A stretch of DNA of 64,000 nucleotides. It comes from Teredinibacter purpureus (GTDB lineage: Bacteria; Pseudomonadota; Gammaproteobacteria; Pseudomonadales; Cellvibrionaceae). This document shows, in pieces, positions 28,812 through 38,117 of the stretch. The stretch is taken from contig NZ_CP060092.1 in NCBI RefSeq assembly GCF_014217335.1, positions 3,241,501-3,305,500 of the forward strand, given 5' to 3'. The notes under the pieces are model-generated. The model saw only the letters and a program-made list of their open reading frames with translations. It made no database searches and was not told the origin of the DNA. Positions within the stretch are counted from its first letter, which is position 1; the number at the start of each line of letters is the position of its first letter. The position numbers and the translations under genes are program-made.

Positions 28812-29576
28812 ATGACGACTATATCCAACCACGCCTCGATTTTACCGACAGGCTTAAATATGATGTGCAGCACAAAGCGGCGTATGGATAACCCCTTACT
28901 AAAAGCAATTCTATCGCCGCTTTTACACTCAATAGCCAAGCGTTATGTAAAAGGTTCTGCAAAAAATAACCTGACTTTTGGTGTAGTAGATAACCTTCAG
29001 AAATGGGAAAAAATTCGTTCGCTACGATTATCTGAGTATAACGAAATACTACCGTATATGACGGACGTCTTAAACGAGGATGGAACCGATCTGTACGATT
29101 CTAGATCGGTGGTGTTTGGCTTATGGGATGCGGAGAAAGCCATTGCGACTATACGTTTTACGGCCGCACCCTATGAATTCTCTTGTTTTCTTAGCCCGGA
29201 AGAGAACAAAAAGTCGCTAGAAAGTCTATACACTAGTACCACAGTTGAGTTCTCACGATTAATAGTCGCTCGAAAAACACCCTACAAAGGTGTACTGCAA
29301 GCTCTAATAATATTCGCCGGGCTCAATATTTTGTGCTTTACCGATTACAGGCACTATATCGGGTATACCAAGCTAGGCGTATTCAAAAAATTGAAGAAAT
29401 TCGCGATAACTGATCTGGATATACGCTTTTCAATTCCTAGCCGTGGCGAACACAGCTACTGCATGTTATGCGGTAATTTTAGGAATGACGTGGCACTACT
29501 CGTTAAAAAAATAATGCCTAACCCTTTCCCATTTTTCTCCCCCAAAAGGTTAGCAGAAGCGGACAATGAACACTAA
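28812..29576 (+). CDS. FeeM-like N-acyl amino acid synthase / acyltransferase
   Basis: This 254-residue protein has the GNAT/autoinducer-synthase-like core of FeeM-type N-acyl amino acid synthases. Visible features are the early WEKIRSLRLSEYNEILPY helix, strand SVVFGLWDAEKAIATIRF, and VEFSRLIVARKTPYKGVLQALI, equivalent to the ExSRLxV segment. FeeM-like enzymes take an acyl group from acyl-ACP and join it to an amino acid. The start at 28812 lacks a strong ribosome site; a later ATG at 28860 is possible. A long-chain acylated product made or modified by the cluster is plausible. Confidence 0.68.
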   Translation: MTTISNHASILPTGLNMMCSTKRRMDNPLLKAILSPLLHSIAKRYVKGSAKNNLTFGVVDNLQKWEKIRSLRLSEYNEILPYMTDVLNEDGTDLYDSRSVVFGLWDAEKAIATIRFTAAPYEFSCFLSPEENKKSLESLYTSTTVEFSRLIVARKTPYKGVLQALIIFAGLNILCFTDYRHYIGYTKLGVFKKLKKFAITDLDIRFSIPSRGEHSYCMLCGNFRNDVALLVKKIMPNPFPFFSPKRLAEADNEH

Positions 29577-29620
29577 AAACACTACACACCGCCCTTTTTT
29601 TTGACGGAAAGTTTAAAGGG

Positions 29621-30730
29621 TTGTGGGATTCAATTAAGAATTCGCCCTACCCTTTACACTACACGCTACGCTGGCCATGGTATTTTAAAAATCCGTCCGT
29701 TCGAAATCACTCGGGAATGCAACCTAACAATGATAAATACAATATTTCAATAAGTGACTGCACAGATAAAGGCCATGAAAATAGCCTTAAGCTGCTGTTT
29801 GCCGGCGACATCATGGTACTTAACGGAGATAAAGCACCGGTATTATGCACAGAGCTGTGTGATCTAATTTCAAGCAGCAATCTTTTTATAGCAAACCTAG
29901 AGGCACCTCTTGGCGACCATAAACCGGTACTCGATAAAAAGTACGCATTTCGTTTTCATATGCCTCGCGAATTTCTCCTGGATATTCAGCAGCAGATAGG
30001 CCTACCCTTCGAGCAATGGGTATTAACCAATGCAAATAATCATTCGGGTGATATGGGCATAGACGGTTTCAATACCTCTATAAACCTTCTTGAATCACTT
30101 GGCGTAAACCATGTTGGTCATCGAGATTTTACATCGCCATTTAGAATTATAGAAAACAATGGATTTAGAATTTCCGTCGCCGGGTGGACGCACTGGTTAA
30201 ATCGTGATTTGAATACAGGCATACAGCCCGTTATTACTCCCTCAGACATTCATAACGTAGACGTTAATCATTTTAAACAACAAAACAATCTAGATTTCGT
30301 CATTGGTTTGCCGCACTGGGAATTTGAATTTCAACATTTCCCCCGTAAAGGTACTCGTACATTAGGTAAAAATTTCTCAGAGATTGGGTTTGACTTGTTA
30401 GTCGGGTCACACCCTCATGTACTTCAACCCTACGAAAGATTTAGTGATACGTTCTGCTTCTATTCGCTAGGAAATTTTTGTGGGCTGGGTGTGGCTAAGC
30501 CCGTTAAGATAATCCCAATACTTGAACTAAACCTAGTTAAATCAGAAAATGAAGAAGCGTCAGTTAAAAACTTTAGTATTCATTACTTTTATCAGCTTCA
30601 CCAAGGAGACAGTATTTCTATAGTGCCGCTTGAGGAAGTACCTTGTGATGTAAAGTCACTTGCTGAGTCACGTATTAGTAAAGTAATGAAACGCAATCAA
30701 ACATCAATTGGAGATACACGCGCATGCTAG
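29621..30730 (+). CDS. CapA-like (PGA_cap) metallophosphatase-fold protein
   Basis: The conserved part is a PGA_cap/CapA domain: LLFAGDIMVLNGD, IANLEAPLGD, LTNANNHSGDMG, VIGLPHWEFEF and LVGSHPHVLQPYE give the Asp/Asn/His metal-site pattern. Members take part in poly-gamma-glutamate synthesis or in amide-bond steps in some biosynthetic clusters. The start is uncertain: a TTG at 29621 sits right against AAAGGG, and an internal ATG at 29717 would still keep the whole domain. No signal peptide is evident, so a cytoplasmic role is likely. The last codons overlap the rubredoxin start by 7 bases. Confidence 0.82.
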   Translation: MWDSIKNSPYPLHYTLRWPWYFKNPSVRNHSGMQPNNDKYNISISDCTDKGHENSLKLLFAGDIMVLNGDKAPVLCTELCDLISSSNLFIANLEAPLGDHKPVLDKKYAFRFHMPREFLLDIQQQIGLPFEQWVLTNANNHSGDMGIDGFNTSINLLESLGVNHVGHRDFTSPFRIIENNGFRISVAGWTHWLNRDLNTGIQPVITPSDIHNVDVNHFKQQNNLDFVIGLPHWEFEFQHFPRKGTRTLGKNFSEIGFDLLVGSHPHVLQPYERFSDTFCFYSLGNFCGLGVAKPVKIIPILELNLVKSENEEASVKNFSIHYFYQLHQGDSISIVPLEEVPCDVKSLAESRISKVMKRNQTSIGDTRAC

Positions 30731-30912
30731 TAGAGAACGACATTACCAATGACATATGGGAATGTGAGATATGTGGCTACCTTTATGACCCAAGCAAAGG
30801 CTCCGCTCGGGATGGCATTAAGCCCGGAACACCTTTCGAGGAATTACCAGAAAACTGGGTATGCCCTGATTGCCAAGTAGGGCAAGAATATTTTGAAATT
30901 CACAAAGGCTGA
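30724..30912 (+). CDS. Rubredoxin
   Basis: The 62-residue protein has the two iron-binding pairs CEICGY and CPDC with the usual aromatic and Asp-rich loop (YDPSKGSARDGIKPGTPF). It is a one-electron carrier with an Fe(Cys)4 centre. Translation overlaps the CapA-like gene by 7 bases. In this cluster it is a likely electron donor to the HDO-like protein, which is an inference. Confidence 0.95.
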   Translation: MLVENDITNDIWECEICGYLYDPSKGSARDGIKPGTPFEELPENWVCPDCQVGQEYFEIHKG

Positions 30913-30920
30913 GCTTCCAT

Positions 30921-31307
30921 ATGGGAAACCCAGCAACAAGACGAACCTTTTCCACAGCAATAATTTCTGCGCTGTTCTATGGCAGTTGGGCGCTCTACAT
31001 TAACTATAATTCTGATCGGTTGTGGCAATCTGTAATTACACAAGCGGCGTGTAGCTTTATTGGTGGGCTACTGGTGGCCGTGCTAGTAGAGAAAACATTT
31101 AAAGCGCTGGAACCGCCTTGGCGAGTGCCAGCGGCGGCTTTTGGGCCCTATTCACTTGCGCTTTTCTTGTTTTTACTCGCCCACTTAGCCGTTGGCTCGG
31201 AAAACCCTCTTTTACTGCTAGTTCCTAACGCTCTTTTGGGTACAGTTTATTTCTATGTGTATTCTTTGAGGTTAAGTATTCAGGCTAAATCAATAAGCCC
31301 CGGCTAA
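30921..31307 (+). CDS. Small four-helix membrane protein, paralogue of the one at 13754
   Basis: This 128-residue membrane protein begins 8 bases after the rubredoxin stop. It shares the pattern SWALYIN in its first helix and GTVYFYVYSLRL in its last with the protein at 13754-14173 in the polyketide locus. The shared position next to lipid-related enzymes suggests a common helper role, for instance holding a hydrophobic substrate at the membrane. No known function can be assigned. Confidence 0.75.
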   Translation: MGNPATRRTFSTAIISALFYGSWALYINYNSDRLWQSVITQAACSFIGGLLVAVLVEKTFKALEPPWRVPAAAFGPYSLALFLFLLAHLAVGSENPLLLLVPNALLGTVYFYVYSLRLSIQAKSISPG

Positions 31308-31411
31308 TACTTGCAAGACTATGGTATTTAATGTGTGAGGTTTAACTCTCATCGAAGGCGCTACGGAAAACGGTTTACCTACCAATACTAAGCTCAATCA
31401 CAACAAATATT

Positions 31412-31858
31412 TTATTCGGTAGCGGATATTGTCAAAAGTGTCTGGAGGGAGGCGCGGTGCTTTTTAAGCACTAGATCGGCCAACGTATACTGATCAAGAC
31501 AAATAAAAAAACTCTCCATCGCTTCTGCAAAAACTTGCTTTAATTGGCACGCGGGCGTTATTACGCACTGATTGTCCTGACCAAAGCACTCAACCAACGT
31601 TGAATCTTGTTCTATCATTCGGATAAGCTGCCCAACATTTATCTGTTCTGGCGAACGGCTTAATCGAATGCCCCCGCTATTCCCTCTAGTGGCAATGAGA
31701 AACCCTTTACTGTTTAGATCTTGCACCACTTTCATCAAATGATTTTTAGAAATTTGATAACGTTCAGCCACCTCCCTGATCGTAACTAGCTCGTCTTCTT
31801 TCAATGCTAGGTAAATTAGTACGCGTAGTGAGTAGTCGGTAAAACGCTTAATCTTCAT
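31412..31858 (-). CDS. nsrR: NsrR-type Rrf2 repressor (nitric-oxide sensing)
   Basis: The 148-residue minus-strand protein has the Rrf2 winged helix (FTDYSLRVLIYLAL; TIREVAERYQISKNHLMKVVQDL) and three cysteines in ECFGQDNQCVITPAC that ligate the Fe-S cluster. The spacing C-x6-C-x5-C is that of NsrR. Nitric oxide destroys the cluster and releases DNA. A near-consensus NsrR site lies about 105 bases upstream, between nsrR and the divergent norB, so it probably controls both. Confidence 0.93.
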   Translation of the reverse strand: MKIKRFTDYSLRVLIYLALKEDELVTIREVAERYQISKNHLMKVVQDLNSKGFLIATRGNSGGIRLSRSPEQINVGQLIRMIEQDSTLVECFGQDNQCVITPACQLKQVFAEAMESFFICLDQYTLADLVLKKHRASLQTLLTISATE

Positions 31859-32342
31859 AATTCTTGAACTCTTCGCTGGTCACGCTGCGAGTTTAAAGCA
31901 TTTTAACCCAAAGGTTCGTATTAATTGCACCTTTGATAGGAACCGTATAGTATCGACATCAAAGATACATATAAAATACATGTTAGCCTTCCAGTGGTGG
32001 ATATGCCCTCGCCCAAGGTTGGCTGCGGCATACACTTTTCACTGAAATACCCATTTCGTCTCCGCTATTTTGCGCCGTGGTATTGGGCACAAAAACCACG
32101 GAGTTTGTACAAGAAACAAGGCAATCAAGGTGATGCTTACGTGGGAGCCTATTAGGGTTATGGCACAAAACACAAGGAGAACTACCAGCACAGATATAAC
32201 GAGTTAAGCGGCTTTCAGCAGAGGCCGAGCACTATTAATGTTTACGTTTAGCACTGGTGCTGAATAGCGGTCTGCAATCTCACAAAGCAGTTTTATTTTA
32301 GATAACAGTATTTTTTGCACGCGCAAGGAATGGAGACTAACA
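31859..32342. other. nsrR-norB divergent region
   Basis: This 484-base gap holds the NsrR operator at 31962. The stretch 31985-32230 has no supported gene on either strand and may be decayed coding sequence; a 61-codon minus frame inside it looks random. The norB start has GGAATGGAG upstream. Confidence 0.5.
31962..31984. promoter_or_regulatory. NsrR operator
   Basis: AAGATACATAT-A-AAATACATGTT fits the 11-1-11 NsrR dyad (AANATGCATTT with its complement) with only a few differences in each half. It lies upstream of nsrR (minus) and norB (plus). It predicts nitric-oxide induction of norB. Confidence 0.85.
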
Positions 32343-34622
32343 ATGAAAGAATATAAAAAATTATGGTGGGCCCTTATTGGTGTGCTTGCCGTTACATTTT
32401 CAATACTGGGTTATTTCGGCACTGAGATCTATCGCGTTGCGCCACCAATACCAGACGCATTTCAATCTAGCCAAGGCGAAATTGTAACCACTCATACACA
32501 AATATTGGATGGCCAAACGGCCTGGCAATCTATCGGAGGTATGCAGCTTGGCTCCATATGGGGACATGGTGCTTATCAAGCTCCAGACTGGTCTGCCGAC
32601 TGGCTCCATCGCGAACTTTTACATTGGCTAGAGCTAACGTCTCAGGCTAAGCATAATACAGCGTATGAAATGTTGTCGGACAAAGAAAAGCATTCTCTAC
32701 ATTACGACCTCAAGCTGGAGTACCGCACAAACGGTTATAATTCCGAAACAAAGACGGTTACGTTGTCAGAGCGTAGGATTGAAGCCATTGCATTAACCGC
32801 AGCATATTATAATGCGCTTTTTGGTGGTGCGGATGAGCTAAAAGAGACTCGCGAGCATTACGCGATGAAAGAAGTCACTTTACCGAATGACGAGAGACGA
32901 GCCCGCCTAACGGAATTCTTTTTCTGGACAGCATGGGCCGCATCAACGGAACGTAGCCCTGGTGAAGCAACTTACACCAATAACTGGCCTCACGAGCCGT
33001 TAATTGACAACAAGCCAACGGTCGAAAATATTGTTTGGTCGATTGTCAGCGTAGTGATCTTGATTGCCGGTATTGGCGGCTTGGTATGGGGTTGGGCATT
33101 TTTACGCAAGGAAGAAGAGCCCGCTATTGCGCCACAAAAAGATCCAATCACCTCATTTAATCTAACCCCATCGCAAATCGCACTTGGTAAATACCTGTTT
33201 GTGATTGTGGCTCTATTTACCTTCCAAGTATTCCTGGGTGGGTTTACCGCCCATTACACCTTAGAAGGTCAAAGTTTTTACGGTATCCCTACATCGGAGT
33301 GGTTTCCTTATAGTCTTGTACGTACGTGGCATATTCAAGCGGCTATGTTTTGGATTGCTACAGGGTTTCTTGCAGCGGGATTGTTTTTAGCACCCGTTAT
33401 CAATGGCGGAAAAGACCCGAAATTCCAAAAACTGGGTGTTGATGTGCTTTTTTGGGCACTGATTGCGGTGGTTATCGGTTCGTTTACAGGTAATTATTTG
33501 GCCATTGCACAAATAATGCCGGCTGAACTTAGCTTCTGGTTGGGGCATCAAGGTTATGAGTATGTCGACCTTGGTAGAGTATGGCAGATCGGTAAGTTTG
33601 TAGGTATTGTCCTTTGGTTAGGTTTGATGCTTCGCTGTATCGTTCCTGTATTACAGCAAAAGGGCGACAAAAATTTATTGGCCTTATTCACAGCGTCAGT
33701 TGTCGCTATTGGGCTCTTCTACGGCGCTGGATTTTTCTATGGTGAACGCACTCACATATCCGTGATGGAATATTGGCGTTGGTGGATAGTACACCTGTGG
33801 GTTGAAGGTTTCTTTGAAGTGTTCGCAACCACTGCACTTGCTTTTATTTTCTGCAATATGGGTTTAGTTACTAAGCGCATGGCGACAATCGCTTCACTTG
33901 CTTCAGCGTCGCTCTTTTTGTTAGGTGGTGTGCCGGGAACATTCCATCATTTATATTTCGCAGGCACTACCACCCCAGTTATGGCCGTTGGTGCAACATT
34001 TAGTGCGTTAGAAGTTGTGCCATTAATCGTACTCGGGTACGAGGCTTGGGAGCACTACAACTTAAAAACCAGAGCACCATGGATGAGTAATATCAAATGG
34101 CCTCTGATGTTCTTTGTCGCAGTTGCTTTTTGGAATATGCTAGGCGCTGGCGTACTTGGGTTTTCAATCAACCCTCCTCTTGCCCTTTATTATCTTCAAG
34201 GCCTAAACACTACAGCCACGCACGCTCACGCGGCCTTATTCGGTGTGTACGGTTTCTTGGCGCTAGGTTTTACGTTGCTCATCCTTCGGTATATACGCCC
34301 TCAATTAACCTTTGATGATACGGTAATGAAAACCGCTTTTTGGTGGCTAAATAGTGGATTAGCATTAATGCTATTTACGAGCCTTTTACCTGTTGGCATA
34401 ATTCAATTTGTGGCAAGTGCTTCAGAAGGTCTTTGGTATGCGCGCAGCGAATCTTTGCTTCAAAGCGATGTACTTGTCACATTAAGATGGGTACGAACTT
34501 TTGGGGATGTCGTATTTATTGTAGGTGCTTTAGCCGTAAGCTGGCAGGTTGTAAAAGGTGTTTTCTACATTGGCTCCAATTCTGGCTCAAACATCCCTAC
34601 TCGTAATGGCCAAGCCAAATAG
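32343..34622 (+). CDS. norB: Quinol-dependent nitric oxide reductase (qNOR)
   Basis: This 759-residue protein has the fused N-terminal cytochrome-c-like part without a heme-c motif (IWGHGAYQAPDWSADWLH), then about 12 transmembrane helices. The active-site histidines are visible in RTWHIQAA, WWIVHLWVEGFFEVF and TTATHAHAALFG, including the conserved Glu region. It reduces two NO to N2O with electrons from quinol in the inner membrane. Without other denitrification genes in the window it most likely serves NO detoxification, under NsrR control. Confidence 0.96.
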   Translation: MKEYKKLWWALIGVLAVTFSILGYFGTEIYRVAPPIPDAFQSSQGEIVTTHTQILDGQTAWQSIGGMQLGSIWGHGAYQAPDWSADWLHRELLHWLELTSQAKHNTAYEMLSDKEKHSLHYDLKLEYRTNGYNSETKTVTLSERRIEAIALTAAYYNALFGGADELKETREHYAMKEVTLPNDERRARLTEFFFWTAWAASTERSPGEATYTNNWPHEPLIDNKPTVENIVWSIVSVVILIAGIGGLVWGWAFLRKEEEPAIAPQKDPITSFNLTPSQIALGKYLFVIVALFTFQVFLGGFTAHYTLEGQSFYGIPTSEWFPYSLVRTWHIQAAMFWIATGFLAAGLFLAPVINGGKDPKFQKLGVDVLFWALIAVVIGSFTGNYLAIAQIMPAELSFWLGHQGYEYVDLGRVWQIGKFVGIVLWLGLMLRCIVPVLQQKGDKNLLALFTASVVAIGLFYGAGFFYGERTHISVMEYWRWWIVHLWVEGFFEVFATTALAFIFCNMGLVTKRMATIASLASASLFLLGGVPGTFHHLYFAGTTTPVMAVGATFSALEVVPLIVLGYEAWEHYNLKTRAPWMSNIKWPLMFFVAVAFWNMLGAGVLGFSINPPLALYYLQGLNTTATHAHAALFGVYGFLALGFTLLILRYIRPQLTFDDTVMKTAFWWLNSGLALMLFTSLLPVGIIQFVASASEGLWYARSESLLQSDVLVTLRWVRTFGDVVFIVGALAVSWQVVKGVFYIGSNSGSNIPTRNGQAK

Positions 34623-34665
34623 GTCTGCGTGTATTAAATAGAGTGGCGCTATTGATATAGCGTAG

Positions 34666-34697
34666 AAGGGAGCACTTTAACGAGTGCTCCCTTTTTC
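34666..34697 (+). terminator. Rho-independent terminator after norB
   Basis: AAGGGAGCACT (34666-34676) and AGTGCTCCCTT (34683-34693) form a perfect 11-bp stem with a 6-base loop, followed by TTT. The A-run before it would also serve the convergent TonB receptor gene. Confidence 0.9.
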
Positions 34698-34764
34698 TTA
34701 GCCATTAGACACTGCAGCAACTCCCTGCCCCAGCGTCTATTGTACGCTGTTGATATTTATATAA

Positions 34765-36873
34765 TCAAAATCGGAATTTCAAACCGATGTAGATAGAACG
34801 TGGCTCACCGGGATTCAGGATGGAGGCATCTGGCGAACCTATATCCACAACCGTAAACGTCCCAACATAATCGGTGTCAGTAAGGTTTCGAAGCTCACCG
34901 TAAACCTCCCAATTGTTCTGATCAAGACCCGCACGAAAACCCAATAACGCATAGGAATCAACAACGTAGTTATTACTAAAATCTGCGTACCGCTTATCGA
35001 TAACATCGAAAGTTGGGCCCGCAAAAAAGCCACTTGTATTGCGATAAATGATCTCGCCTTTCACGGCATAACCGGGCGCGGCCGGAAGCTGATTGTTGCC
35101 ATAAACCGGATCGTTATGGAAATTAAAGTTATTCATGGTAACGCTTAGCAATGGTTCTATACGGCTTGTATCGTTGTCCCCCAAACCGAAGCTCGCACCA
35201 AATAGAGCTTCAATACCGGCATGAACAGTATCGTCTACGTTAGCAGATAGGCTGGTGCCCGGCGCATCAGGATCATCCACTGACAGAATTTCATCAGTTA
35301 ACGCTCCATAATAGACGGCAATATCCCATCGCCAATAATCTGTTGTTCCCGTTAGATTTTTTTGGCCGCGTGTACCCACTTCGATTACAGTACCCTGCAT
35401 GGGGTCTAGCGGTTTATTGTCCGGGCTAACATCATCTTGCAATTCAAAATTTGTGGGCGCTTCGTAAAGGCGGCTGAGGTTTGCAAACAATTCAACATCG
35501 TTGGCCTGCTTATAAAGCACACCCACTCTTGGGTTCAGGTTTTGAAAATCGGCCTTAGGGTTGAAAAGGCTGCCGTATTCATTATTAATATTCTTAACAT
35601 CACGGTCAGATGAAATAGCTTGCACTCCGTACACGACATTCCATTTCGGAGCAACCTGCCAACGATCAACCAGAAATACCTCTAAACTACTAGCCGTATT
35701 GTCCACACGAGTGGTAAGACCATTACGAATACCATGACCGTTGCGATAGTTACCACCTTCAACAATTGTATTTGAATAGTTAAGCCCCGCTAGAATATTG
35801 TGTTCGCCCGCGTTAAGGTTATAGCGCAACGAGGTTCCAGCTGTATTCTGCTCAGTATTAATCAGCAGGCTAAATACTTCTACAGGAGGATTAGGGCCGT
35901 TACCATCGAAATCCACCATTATTTTATCCACGATGGGATGATAAAGCATTTGCGATTCGTAGGAGACGCCTATAGAAAGATGACTATTTTCATTGATATC
36001 CCAAACAGTCTTGTTAGCTGCACGCCAAGTTTCAACGTTATATTGGTAATTGCCATTCAGCGCCTGTGTTTGTGCTTGCGTTGGATTTTCGTGTAATTCC
36101 TCTCGAGTCAATGACCCCGGCAGCTGCTGATTATTGTCGATATACGTAAGATATAACCGCGTGTGCACCGTATCACTCAGCTTCCATCCAGCGTTGGCGT
36201 AGATACTTTCTCGTTCTTGCTTTTGGTGATCACGGTAACCGTCCCAACGTTTGGCTTCCAGTGTTACGAGCCCGTCGATATCGCCCGACACCATGCTCGC
36301 TGTCATTCTTGCTTGAGCCTGGCCGTGACTGCCACCATTAAAAAATATTTCTGGCGGGCTATCGCGGGCGGTCGGTGTAATAAAATTAATGGCACCACCA
36401 AGTGTACTTGCGCCGTAGGTAAGTGCATTGGCCCCATGAGCCACAATGGCGTAGCGTGCACTTAATGGATCCATAATACGATTATGATTATTGCCGTCCG
36501 CCGTCGTTACTGGCAATCCATCTTGTAATAATTTTACACCATTTCCATCATAGTGGGTGGCATCGAGATTAGAGCCGCGGCTTGAGAAAAATGAAGTGTC
36601 GCCAGTAGAACCACTCGCTGCCCAGACGCCAGGAACATAACGCAGCATGTCTTCTAGGTTGGAGACGTTGCGCTCTCGCAAATCTTCGCCATCTACAAGC
36701 GTAATGCTGCCAGGTGTAAGAGCCTTTTCTTGCTCAATCTCAGCCTTACTTTTTTGTCCCACTACCAACACTGTTTCAAGTATTTCTGAATTATTTGGCG
36801 TCTCCGAAAAAACACTTTGTGAAAATCCGAATGCTAGGCAGAGCGGAATATTAACGTATTTATATAGCTGCAT
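34765..36873 (-). CDS. TonB-dependent outer-membrane receptor (possible copper/metallophore receptor)
   Basis: I chose the ATG at 36873, with AAGGA upstream and a signal peptide (MQLYKYVNIPLCLAFG...QSVFSE) right after it; the frame itself runs to 36942. The 702-residue protein has a TonB box near ETVLVVG, a plug domain (VSNLEDMLRYVPGVW; ATHYDGNGVKLLQDG; YGASTLGGAINF) and a 22-strand barrel ending in KFRF. The FecA-like plug does not reveal its substrate. It diverges from a copper-uptake-associated protein and neighbours a thiocarboxylate cluster, so copper or a copper chelate is a reasonable guess. Confidence 0.9.
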   Translation of the reverse strand: MQLYKYVNIPLCLAFGFSQSVFSETPNNSEILETVLVVGQKSKAEIEQEKALTPGSITLVDGEDLRERNVSNLEDMLRYVPGVWAASGSTGDTSFFSSRGSNLDATHYDGNGVKLLQDGLPVTTADGNNHNRIMDPLSARYAIVAHGANALTYGASTLGGAINFITPTARDSPPEIFFNGGSHGQAQARMTASMVSGDIDGLVTLEAKRWDGYRDHQKQERESIYANAGWKLSDTVHTRLYLTYIDNNQQLPGSLTREELHENPTQAQTQALNGNYQYNVETWRAANKTVWDINENSHLSIGVSYESQMLYHPIVDKIMVDFDGNGPNPPVEVFSLLINTEQNTAGTSLRYNLNAGEHNILAGLNYSNTIVEGGNYRNGHGIRNGLTTRVDNTASSLEVFLVDRWQVAPKWNVVYGVQAISSDRDVKNINNEYGSLFNPKADFQNLNPRVGVLYKQANDVELFANLSRLYEAPTNFELQDDVSPDNKPLDPMQGTVIEVGTRGQKNLTGTTDYWRWDIAVYYGALTDEILSVDDPDAPGTSLSANVDDTVHAGIEALFGASFGLGDNDTSRIEPLLSVTMNNFNFHNDPVYGNNQLPAAPGYAVKGEIIYRNTSGFFAGPTFDVIDKRYADFSNNYVVDSYALLGFRAGLDQNNWEVYGELRNLTDTDYVGTFTVVDIGSPDASILNPGEPRSIYIGLKFRF

Positions 36874-37223
36874 GAAATTATCCTTCGTAAAAATTCGGTA
36901 AGCGCCGTTCTGGCGCGCGAACATTACTACACAAATTAACAAAATATAATGTGCCTAATTGTCGCAGCCCTACCATCTTCAGACACAAAAAAAATTGTAT
37001 ATGCGGCCAACAAATATAAGCACTCTAAAATAAAGTGTCATTATTATATCGTTGTTTTTCTTCGCGCCATTGATTTATACAGTGCGACAATTTGCCGCAT
37101 TTCCGAAAAATAAAATCTGGTATTCTTCTGGCTACATTTTTAGGTCAATAAGAATATTGCTAACGCATTATAAAAATAATTATCACCACAAGCATTAAAT
37201 AATATTAATAGAGAGGTTTTGCC
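36874..37223. promoter_or_regulatory. Divergent promoter region with separated inverted 10-mers
   Basis: The 350-base AT-rich gap lies between the TonB receptor and the secreted copper-associated protein. AATTGTCGCA at 36957-36966 and its complement TGCGACAATT at 37083-37092 may be regulator half-sites. I cannot name a matching regulator. Confidence 0.4.
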
Positions 37224-37754
37224 GTGACTATAAGGTTTATCACACAATATTTTTTCGCCACTTTAACGGTTCTATGTTTTTCTGCCAATAGCCATTCTGA
37301 CAACAGTGGAAGCGCCTCTCCTACTGTCCATAATGATGCGCATGCAATACGGGCCATTATTAATACAACATACGACACTCCAGAGAATAAAGTCACAATC
37401 AATCCAGTTGTCGTCGAAGGCGATCATGCAGTCGCTAGCTGGATCGTTGCTGAAAAAGGTGGTCGAGTTGTCATGTTTCGAACGCCTAACAATAAGTGGG
37501 AAATTGTATTGTGTTCAGGGAAGGTCGTAAAAGAAGAGAAATTTTTGAAAGAAACAGGAATACCAGATATCAGCGCGAGAAAACTTGCCATTAATCTCGC
37601 GAAAGAAGAAGCAAAACTACCGGCCGCCACAATTGCACTTTTCGATAGTTTTAGCGCAATTGTTCGTGGCGCCCATCACAGTAGAAACGACTCTAACGCA
37701 AGTGAACACTTCAAAAACAGCGATACTTTACACCCGAGCAATCACAACGACTAA
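37224..37754 (+). CDS. Copper-uptake-system-associated secreted protein
   Basis: The 176-residue protein has a signal peptide (cleavage near SANSHS) and a small conserved domain: AIRAIINTTYDTPENKV, VVVEGDHAVASWIVAEKGGR, WEIVLCSGKVV, and a C-terminal ALFDSFSAIV segment. The pattern is that of proteins annotated as associated with copper uptake, usually beside a TonB receptor. The Cys and the His-rich tail (HHSRNDSNASEHF) could bind metal. It starts at an ATG after GAGAGGTTTTGCC. Confidence 0.72.
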   Translation: MTIRFITQYFFATLTVLCFSANSHSDNSGSASPTVHNDAHAIRAIINTTYDTPENKVTINPVVVEGDHAVASWIVAEKGGRVVMFRTPNNKWEIVLCSGKVVKEEKFLKETGIPDISARKLAINLAKEEAKLPAATIALFDSFSAIVRGAHHSRNDSNASEHFKNSDTLHPSNHND

Positions 37755-38117
37755 ACAGCTAACAATAATATTCACGAATTAAGTCACTAGTTAAACGCAA
37801 TTGTGCTCGAACGATATTTAGCAACCAATAACCAATTAGTGTTTCACGGCTTTATAGCCGCAAGCGCAGTGCATGTAAACAACAAACCAATGGTTGGAAA
37901 ATTCGTTGGTGTAGTTAATTATCGGCGATAGTCGTCGATACAGTACCCATAACGCCTAGAAAGTTACCGCTCGATTATTGTTTTTTTTGCAGGCGCTTCA
38001 AGGCTACCCAGCACATCAACGTCTACAGGATTAGGCCACCCTTCAAAATTACCGGGTAACTATTGAGTAGTTTAACATCAAAAAATATACGTCACAGCCA
38101 CAGCCAAGGATTTAAAC
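37755..38117. other. Gap of 363 bases before the moeZ-like gene
   Basis: No gene is supported. A small hairpin CGGCTTTATAGCCG is visible near 37848. It should contain the promoter for the thiocarboxylate cluster, but no regulator site is recognised. Confidence 0.4.
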
